From Pseudomonadota bacterium (GTDB taxonomy: Bacteria; Myxococcota_A; Polyangia; Polyangiales; Polyangiaceae): a DNA stretch of 6,498 nucleotides. Where the stretch lies: contig JAEYVE010000258.1 in assembly GCA_023432025.1 (NCBI GenBank), positions 1-6,498 of the forward strand, given 5' to 3'. A program made the translations under genes and the position numbers. Positions within the stretch are counted from its first letter, which is position 1, and the number at the start of each line of letters is the position of its first letter. The notes under the pieces are model-generated. The model ran no database searches. It saw only the letters and a list, made by a program, of their open reading frames with translations, and was not told where the DNA came from. Shown here one piece after another: positions 1 to 4,460 of the stretch.

Positions 1-108
1 ACTCCGCCGACCTGTTGGTATGGAAAGCGTCGTGGGGGTGAACGACTCGTGGCGCGATGCGTGGGCGTGCAGAAGACGCTTCGCGCCGACCTGTCGTAGT
101 TGCCATGC
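1..108. other. Left-edge non-coding or partial-gene stretch
   Basis: I see no gene here that can be supported. A + strand frame is open from base 1 to a TAG at 97-99 and could be the last 32 codons of a gene entering from the left, but its translation is not distinctive. All three - strand frames are also open across this stretch, with an ATG on the - strand at 106, so a divergent gene running off the left edge is equally possible. An 11-nt direct repeat (CGCCGACCTGT) occurs at 5-15 and 84-94. Confidence 0.3.
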
Positions 109-124
109 GCAACCCAAAGGTTGC
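109..124. promoter_or_regulatory. Palindromic operator copy 1 (candidate ArsR site)
   Basis: The sequence is a perfect 6-bp inverted repeat, GCAACC-CAAA-GGTTGC. The same arms recur at 151-166. Its right half extends to GGTTGCAT (119-126) and overlaps the proposed -35 element. ArsR-family repressors bind short dyads over their own promoters, and an ArsR gene lies at the end of this operon, so autoregulatory binding is the likeliest role. The binding itself is inferred. Confidence 0.6.
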
Positions 125-149
125 ATATGTCGAACGTGGCGCGTATACA
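121..149 (+). promoter_or_regulatory. Possible sigma70-type promoter of the SRPBCC-arsR operon
   Basis: TTGCAT (121-126) and TATACA (144-149) are separated by 17 nt and lie between the two palindromes. The -10 matches TATAAT at four of six positions and the -35 matches TTGACA at only three. Transcription would start near 156, inside operator copy 2. The location is attractive for a repressed promoter, but the match is modest and unproven. Confidence 0.35.
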
Positions 150-150
150 T

Positions 151-166
151 GCAACCGAAAGGTTGC
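151..166. promoter_or_regulatory. Palindromic operator copy 2 (candidate ArsR site)
   Basis: The sequence is a perfect inverted repeat, GCAACC-GAAA-GGTTGC, 42 bp (about four helical turns) downstream of copy 1. Its left half extends to ATGCAACC (149-156), the reverse complement of the extended right half of copy 1. It sits just after the proposed -10 element and 5 nt before the ATG at 172. The GAAAGG at 157-162 also serves as the likely ribosome binding site, so repressor site and translation start overlap. Confidence 0.6.
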
Positions 167-171
167 TTATC

Positions 172-651
172 ATGACGGACAAGATCGAAAAGACTGCAAC
201 GCTGAAGGCTCCGCTCGCCAAGGTTTGGAGCGCTATCAGTGACTCGGCGGCGTTTGGCGCGTGGTTCGGGATGACGCTGGACGGGCCGTTCGTCGAAGGG
301 CAAACCGTTTTCGGCGCAATCGCCAAGACGCAGGTGGACGACGAAATTGCGCGACACCAAGAGCCGTACGTCGGCGTGCGTTGTGAGCTCCGCGTCGAGC
401 GCATCGTGCCGCTCCAGGTTCTTTCCTTCCGGTGGCACCCTGGCGCGGAACCCGACACGGGACCGGACGCGCCGATGACGCTCGTGACGTTCGAGCTCGA
501 AGAAGTCCCCGGGGGGACGCGTCTCACCATCACCGAGTCCGGCTTCGAGGCGCTGCCGCTCGAGGAGCGCGTCAAAGCCTTTACGGAGAACGAAGGCGGC
601 TGGGAGGTGCAGCTCACTCTCGTCGCCAAGTATCTCTCGCGAGGGGTGTGA
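172..651 (+). CDS. SRPBCC / AHSA1-family protein
   Basis: This 159-residue protein has the layout of the SRPBCC superfamily, AHSA1 (activator of Hsp90 ATPase homologue) branch. An N-terminal strand and helix (residues 4-30, ending in the AFGAWFG segment) lead to central strands (70-121, including FRWHP at 86-90 and VTFELEEV at 105-112). The LTITESGF turn (118-125) is typical, and a C-terminal helix (143-156) begins with GGW. Bacterial members form a hydrophobic ligand pocket; the ligand is not evident here. No signal peptide is seen, so it is cytoplasmic. The ATG at 172 was chosen because GAAAGG (157-162) lies 9 nt upstream. The in-frame ATG at 127 would put the proposed promoter and second operator inside the gene. 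The arsR gene follows after 4 nt, and this SRPBCC-ArsR pairing is common in bacteria. The family call is firm, while the physiological role is unknown. Confidence 0.88.
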   Translation: MTDKIEKTATLKAPLAKVWSAISDSAAFGAWFGMTLDGPFVEGQTVFGAIAKTQVDDEIARHQEPYVGVRCELRVERIVPLQVLSFRWHPGAEPDTGPDAPMTLVTFELEEVPGGTRLTITESGFEALPLEERVKAFTENEGGWEVQLTLVAKYLSRGV

Positions 652-655
652 AGCG

Positions 656-982
656 GTGTCCCGGCTGACGTCTTCGGCTCCCGTGTTCGCTGCCTTGGGC
701 GATCCGCAGCGCATGGTCTTGGTTTCGCGCCTCTGTCAGAAGGGGCCGCTCTCCGTCACGCATTTGACGGAGGGAACCACCATCACGCGTCAGGCGGTGA
801 CCAAACACCTCCGCGTCCTCGAAGCAGCGGGCCTCGCGCACTCCGAGAAGTCGGGGCGAGAAACCGTGTGGACCCTCGATGGGCGACCGCTTGCCAAGGC
901 GCGCGCTCATCTCGAGCTCATCTCGCGTCAATGGGACGACGCCATCGAGCGTCTTCGTGCCTTCGTCGAAGAATGCGACTGA
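656..982 (+). CDS. ArsR-family winged-helix transcriptional regulator
   Basis: This 108-residue protein has the length and pattern of ArsR/SmtB repressors. The N-terminal segment VFAALGDPQRMVLVSRL (10-26) is the classic opening of the family. A helix-turn-helix spans about residues 33-61, with recognition helix ITRQAVTKHLRVLEAAGL, followed by the wing (62-74). A helical C-terminus (80-105) probably dimerises. The ELCVCDL-type metal-binding motif is absent and the only cysteines are 27 and 107, so arsenic or metal sensing is unlikely. The GTG start is preceded by GAGGGG (641-646), located within the end of the upstream gene, and only 4 nt separate the genes, so translation is probably coupled. 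It is expected to bind the duplicated GCAACC/GGTTGC palindrome upstream of the operon and repress both genes. The signal is unknown, perhaps a ligand or partner linked to the SRPBCC protein. Confidence 0.9.
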   Translation: MSRLTSSAPVFAALGDPQRMVLVSRLCQKGPLSVTHLTEGTTITRQAVTKHLRVLEAAGLAHSEKSGRETVWTLDGRPLAKARAHLELISRQWDDAIERLRAFVEECD

Positions 983-1000
983 GCGCGCGCCCGGCCCCCC

Positions 1001-1006
1001 GGTGAG
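1001..1006 (+). promoter_or_regulatory. Ribosome binding site supporting the GTG at 1013
   Basis: GGTGAG lies 6 nt before the GTG at 1013. An in-frame ATG at 1094 also has a plausible site (AAGGG, 1084-1088, 5 nt away), so the start of this gene is not settled. I preferred 1013 because residues 8-20 of the longer form look like an ordinary beta strand continuous with what follows. Confidence 0.4.
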
Positions 1007-1012
1007 TGCTCG

Positions 1013-1798
1013 GTGTTCACGTCCTCCTTCTTGGAACGACTGCGCGTAAACGTAGCTTTCCGTGCGCTGGAGGACGGTGGTACAAGGGCGAGGATGCCCG
1101 CCCGAGTTCGTGTCCTGCTTTGTCCGCGGGGCCATTCGCAAGACCCAAGTGGTACCGCGGTGCTGGGAACGACCGTTGAGCTCGCTTGCTTCGGGGCGGG
1201 TGCATCCTCCGCCGAACGGAACGTCAGGAAGGCCGCTTCGCTGGTGTTCCACGTGGCGTACCTCGATGCCATTCGTGGGCAAGAGCCTCGCTTCGAGTCC
1301 TTCGCGACGCTGAACGGTGAGCTCTTTTTCCAGAACGACGCCCCGAGGTTCGTGATCGGCGCAGACAGCGCCATCGAATACACGAGCCCAGAGCCCGCTC
1401 CGTCCGAGCCTCCGCCCCGGCAACTGCAGCTGGCCTTTGCGGCCCAGCAGTTCGAGGTGCCCTCGGGCAACGACGCCCTGCGCACCTTACGACTTCCGTC
1501 GAGCGCGCCCGGCGCCCGTCACGCGGAGATCGGGGTCGAGCTGAAGATCGCTGGCGCGCAGGAGGCGAGCGTCGACGTGAACGACCGGCTGGACGTGCCT
1601 TTGGCCCCCCTCAGCTACTTCGACGCCGTGCTGCGGGACGAGAACGACGCCGCGCTCGTGGATCGGGAGTTCGAGCTTTGCATGGCGGGCGGGGCCATCG
1701 TGCGGGGACGAACGGACGCGGAGGGCCGCGTCCGAGTCAACCCCGTCGTCCGGGGTCCCTGTGAGCTTCGGCTGCTCACGGAAACTGGAGAGCGCTGA
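1013..1798 (+). CDS. Uncharacterised beta-rich protein with C-terminal Ig/transthyretin-like domain
   Basis: I do not recognise this 261-residue protein as a named family. It has no signal peptide or membrane segment. Residues 9-60 alternate hydrophobic strands with turns. A proline-rich linker (125-136, PEPAPSEPPP) separates the N-terminal half from residues 137-261. The final 60 residues (about 201-257) read as a small beta-sandwich of the carboxypeptidase-regulatory or transthyretin-like kind. They run YFDAVLRDE, then FELCMAGG, then GRTDAEGRVRV and a closing PCELRLL strand, as in add-on domains seen beside or fused to secretion spike proteins. No catalytic motif is visible. It begins 30 nt after arsR with no clear terminator between, and the next gene starts 1 nt after its stop. 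A structural, adaptor or carrier role for the gene two places downstream is inferred. An alternative start is ATG 1094. Confidence 0.7.
   Translation: MFTSSFLERLRVNVAFRALEDGGTRARMPARVRVLLCPRGHSQDPSGTAVLGTTVELACFGAGASSAERNVRKAASLVFHVAYLDAIRGQEPRFESFATLNGELFFQNDAPRFVIGADSAIEYTSPEPAPSEPPPRQLQLAFAAQQFEVPSGNDALRTLRLPSSAPGARHAEIGVELKIAGAQEASVDVNDRLDVPLAPLSYFDAVLRDENDAALVDREFELCMAGGAIVRGRTDAEGRVRVNPVVRGPCELRLLTETGER
1787..1792 (+). promoter_or_regulatory. Ribosome binding site fixing the GTG start at 1800
   Basis: GGAGAG within the last codons of the upstream gene lies 7 nt before GTG 1800. It favours this start over the in-frame GTG at 1761, which would overlap the upstream gene by 38 nt. Confidence 0.6.
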
Positions 1799-1799
1799 C

Positions 1800-2312
1800 G
1801 TGTCGGACAGCCAAGAGCGAGTCACCAGCTGGGAGGAGCTCGAGAAAGGGGTCGCCCTTCAGGCGGGGCGACAACACCGTCTGCTCGTGCTGCCCTGCTT
1901 CGAGTTCGTGTTCGACGCGGGCGCTCCAGACGAGCGCAGCGAGGGCGCGCAACTGCAGCTTTCGGCGTCGGGTTACCTGGTGGATGCCCCCCTCGCGGAA
2001 GCCGAGGATCTCGGCGATGGTCTGCTGGGGTTCACATTCCCCGGCGTACGCCGAGGCGTGGAGTACACGCTGCTGCTGCAGACGCGAGAAGGAACGACCA
2101 CGCTGCTCGAAGCCGTCACGCTCGACGCCTTGCTCGACGGGATCGGGAACGAGGATGCGCCGGTGAGTCCTTTGGCCGTGGCCACGATCCCCGTGGTTTT
2201 CGAGGCTGCCGGGCCCGGGAGCGATCGCATCCTGGGCCCCCAAAGCGCCACCGAGGAGCGCTACGCGGGAGTTCACGGGATGGCTGATCCCGCGGGAGTG
2301 ATGACGGCATGA
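1800..2312 (+). CDS. Small uncharacterised beta-rich protein, putative accessory of the downstream gene
   Basis: This 170-residue protein has no signal peptide, transmembrane segment or recognisable active site. Strands are predicted at 26-38 (HRLLVLPCFEFVF), 51-62 (LQLSASGYLVDA), 74-80 and 88-96 (EYTLLLQTR), then a short amphipathic stretch LLEAVTLDALLDG (102-114). The run from AEDLGDGLLGF through GVEYTLLL to the LLEAV segment resembles, from memory, small domains that recur next to type VI spike and effector genes; I cannot confirm this without a search. The tail (134-170) is Gly/Ala-rich and probably flexible. The gene starts 1 nt after the preceding stop and its own TGA overlaps the next ATG (ATGA, 2309-2312), so it is almost certainly translated with its neighbours. 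That suggests a stoichiometric partner, adaptor or chaperone for the 431-residue protein. Confidence 0.7.
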   Translation: MSDSQERVTSWEELEKGVALQAGRQHRLLVLPCFEFVFDAGAPDERSEGAQLQLSASGYLVDAPLAEAEDLGDGLLGFTFPGVRRGVEYTLLLQTREGTTTLLEAVTLDALLDGIGNEDAPVSPLAVATIPVVFEAAGPGSDRILGPQSATEERYAGVHGMADPAGVMTA

Positions 2313-3604
2313 CGGACTGGTGTGTGTTCGCCGCGGTGGACGATGCGGGCGCCGCTCTGACCCCGACTTCCGTCGAGCTGCGGCAAGGGGCGACCCGCCA
2401 CGCCTTCAGTGACGTCGCGGGGCAGGGACTGTCCCTCGACCTCACGGCGATTGCGCCGGGGAGCTATTCGCTGATGGTGGCGCTGCCGAGCCGACCGGAG
2501 CTGCCTTTGGCCGTCGGCGTAAAGGCCGCAAAAACCGGCAAGCTCGTCTTTTTCCGTGGGAGGTCGCCAGCAGCCGCCGTCGCGACCTCCCAGCGCGTGA
2601 CCGCGGGACCGGCGAAGAGTCGCGCGCTCCACGTGCTGCAGCTCACCTTGGGCAAAGCTCACGAGGAAATCGTGCTGGTCGCCGGCTGGGACTACAGCGG
2701 CGGCGCGAACAACGCTCTCTACGCGGAGACGTGGCGGGACGACCTGTACGCTGGGGAGACCCAGGTGACCAGCTCCAAGTCCGCGATCACTCGCGTCGTG
2801 GAGAACCACACGGTGGTGACCCTCTTCGACTTCAAGACGGGGCTGCGCACCCGCTGGCTCAAGGGGCGCACGGGCTGGCACGAGCTGGACTCGGTCCTGC
2901 AAGGCACCGTGGCGACCCACACGGCGTCCTACAAGACCGCTGCGAATGGTCAGAAGCGGCACGACGATGACTCCGTCTCCATCGTTCACGTGTACGACTA
3001 CATCGCTGAGCTCGGGGCGGTAGCACCTGGCTCGCTGAAGCGGTTCGACGTTTTCTCCCACGCCTGGGCGGGCGGGCCGATCTTGGTGAACACGGACGAG
3101 GCTGCGGACTTCGCGCCCGGCGGCAGCAGGGACGATGAACGGGATCCGGGCGACAAGGACGGCCGCGCGAAGGACTTCAGCGTGAAGAACCTGCCGCGCC
3201 GGTCGGACTTCAAGAAGGCCTTTGCTGCAGGGGCGATCGGGAAGATCTGGGGGTGCTTTGCGACGACCGACTATCGCCGGCTCATCCGTGGAGCGGCCCA
3301 GGCACCCGACGAAACCACGCCATTCAAGGTTCAGCTGTCGGACAAGGAAGTGGAGGTCACCGCAAAGCGGGTGAAGGATTACTTCGTCGTCTCGATCTTG
3401 CCGCAGACGTACATGGGGCAAATGGCCAGGGCCGCGGGCATCACCGTTTACGGTGCTCCTCCCGGCATGGGCGCCGATCTCCGCGCCGTCGGCAAGAAGA
3501 ACTACATGTTCGTGAACCAGTCCGTCTATCGCCTCGAATACGGCTGGTACAAGGACGCCCTGGGTCTCGTCCCGGACGAGAGCGGTCACATTCCGTTTAC
3601 GTGA
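2309..3604 (+). CDS. Putative effector or hydrolase-like protein with His/Cys (clan CD-like) domain
   Basis: This 431-residue protein has no signal peptide. Residues 1-85 form a beta-rich N-terminal domain similar in style to its two upstream neighbours. After a linker (86-105) the main domain runs from 106 to about 430. Ordered landmarks are GWDYSGG (126-132), FDFKTG (173-178), VSIVHVYDYIAELG (223-236), FDVFSHAWAGGPILVNT (246-262), an acidic loop (274-289, DDERDPGDKDGR), IWGCFATTDYRRLI (313-326), and YMGQMARAAGITVYGAPPGMGAD (368-390). A strand ending in His plus a small-residue turn, then a strand ending in Gly-Cys, then an LA-like helix and strand is the order seen in clan CD cysteine peptidase folds (caspase, CHAT, DUF4347-like). 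His251 and Cys316 are therefore the candidate dyad. This is inferred from motif order, not proven homology. It is co-translated with the upstream gene and followed after 7 nt by a lipoprotein gene, as expected of an effector with its immunity protein. Confidence 0.65.
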   Translation: MTDWCVFAAVDDAGAALTPTSVELRQGATRHAFSDVAGQGLSLDLTAIAPGSYSLMVALPSRPELPLAVGVKAAKTGKLVFFRGRSPAAAVATSQRVTAGPAKSRALHVLQLTLGKAHEEIVLVAGWDYSGGANNALYAETWRDDLYAGETQVTSSKSAITRVVENHTVVTLFDFKTGLRTRWLKGRTGWHELDSVLQGTVATHTASYKTAANGQKRHDDDSVSIVHVYDYIAELGAVAPGSLKRFDVFSHAWAGGPILVNTDEAADFAPGGSRDDERDPGDKDGRAKDFSVKNLPRRSDFKKAFAAGAIGKIWGCFATTDYRRLIRGAAQAPDETTPFKVQLSDKEVEVTAKRVKDYFVVSILPQTYMGQMARAAGITVYGAPPGMGADLRAVGKKNYMFVNQSVYRLEYGWYKDALGLVPDESGHIPFT

Positions 3605-3611
3605 GTCCCCT

Positions 3612-4205
3612 GTGAAGGCGCTCTTTGCTCTCGCCCTCCTGCTCGCCGCGTGCACCCGCCCTCCCGGCGAGTCGAGCCACTCGAACGCACCCGGAGAACC
3701 GTCGGCAACGCCCCGTTCTACCCAGGACAACGGCCGCCCCGCACCCTCCACGAGCTCACCTCGAGCGGGGCAGGAGGAAGCCGAAAACACGGCGGAAACC
3801 CTGCTCGCGAGGGCCGCACGTCTCGAAGCGGTCGACGTCGTCGACCTGGACCGCCAGCGCCCGCTCGCGACGTTCACCGAGGGACAGGTCAAGGCCGTTC
3901 GCAAAGCGCTCCTGTCCGCGGAGCTGCGGGACTCCTTCGTGAACACCACGCCGCCCTGGTCGGTCGCGTTGCGCTTCCACCTCGACGGAGCCACGGTGAC
4001 TGCGCTCCTCGTCGGAGAGCGGGCGCTGCGGGTGAATCCAAGCGCGCCGTTGTCCGCCACTTGGGCTGACGAGTCCGGCGTTCCGCTCCCCGGAGTCCGA
4101 GACGTGACGGTCGACGAGACCCTCTACGACCTCCTCGCCGAGGAGCTCGGTCCGCCGAGCACGGAGTATCGCCCGGCGCGTCCCGTCGGTCTCGATGGCC
4201 TCTGA
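3612..4205 (+). CDS. Small lipoprotein, candidate immunity protein
   Basis: This 197-residue protein has a short positively charged, hydrophobic signal (2-13) ending in the lipobox L11-A-A-C14. It should be exported by Sec, cleaved by signal peptidase II and lipidated on Cys14. Thr15 at +2 does not suggest inner-membrane retention. Residues 15-60 are rich in Pro, Ser, Thr and charged residues and form a disordered tether. A folded alpha/beta domain follows (61-183), including FTEGQVKAVRKALL (88-101), a TPPWSVALRFHL strand (113-124) and ALLVGERALRV (131-141). I do not recognise the family. The GTG start lies 7 nt after the previous stop, with GTGAG (3601-3605) as a weak ribosome site that includes that stop codon, so translation is probably coupled. 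Periplasmic lipoproteins encoded directly after an effector often are its immunity protein; that role is inference. Confidence 0.72.
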   Translation: MKALFALALLLAACTRPPGESSHSNAPGEPSATPRSTQDNGRPAPSTSSPRAGQEEAENTAETLLARAARLEAVDVVDLDRQRPLATFTEGQVKAVRKALLSAELRDSFVNTTPPWSVALRFHLDGATVTALLVGERALRVNPSAPLSATWADESGVPLPGVRDVTVDETLYDLLAEELGPPSTEYRPARPVGLDGL

Positions 4206-4460
4206 GCGTTCGCTCGACCGCCGTGCAGCGTGAAACCGGGGCGTCGTGTTCGACGCGAAGGGAAGGTGCTCGTGTCAGGAGGGGCCCGCCGACCCAGCGG
4301 CCGCACGGCCTCGTTTCCAACTTTCTCTTCCGAACCGCGTGAAGGTTTGCTCGTGTTGGCGCTCTAACAAAGAGCCGACGTGAGAGCGCGCGGAGACCCG
4401 AGGGCACCCGAGGGGGGCGCGTTTTGCCGTCGAGACCGAAGGAACGAAGACGGAAACTCT
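4206..4460. other. Intergenic region before the propeller/discoidin lipoprotein gene
   Basis: I found no gene in these 255 bp. Weak dyads are GAGCG-TT-CGCTC (4204-4215), overlapping the lipoprotein stop, GGCC-GCAC-GGCC (4299-4310), followed by a pyrimidine-rich stretch, and GCTCT-AACAA-AGAGC (4361-4375). None has both a long stem and a T tract, so no convincing intrinsic terminator is present. The first two may still help end the upstream operon. A promoter for the gene at 4461 should lie here, but I found no good -35/-10 pair. Confidence 0.4.

Noticed and set aside
100..171. Longer forms of the SRPBCC protein starting at TTG 100 or ATG 127
   Set aside because: They would place both palindromes and the proposed promoter inside or at the start of the gene and add residues outside the family domain. 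ATG 172 has a well-placed ribosome site.
614..1423. 269-residue - strand open frame across arsR and the next gene
   Set aside because: It lies opposite a clear ArsR gene and its translation has no protein-like pattern.
2273..4060. 595-residue - strand open frame opposite the cassette
   Set aside because: It is a GC-rich antisense shadow. Its translation is Arg/Val/His-rich with no domain pattern, while the + strand frames show coherent starts, overlaps and motifs.
4204..4215. GAGCG-TT-CGCTC hairpin at the end of the cassette as a terminator
   Set aside because: With a usable loop the stem is only 4 bp and no T tract follows.
4361..4375. GCTCT-AACAA-AGAGC inverted repeat as an operator for the gene at 4461
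   Set aside because: The arms are only 5 bp, there is a single copy, and no promoter elements were found around it.
4380..4460. Upstream GTG start for the 646-residue lipoprotein
   Set aside because: The extra 27 residues are charged and would bury the signal peptide, which starts naturally at ATG 4461.
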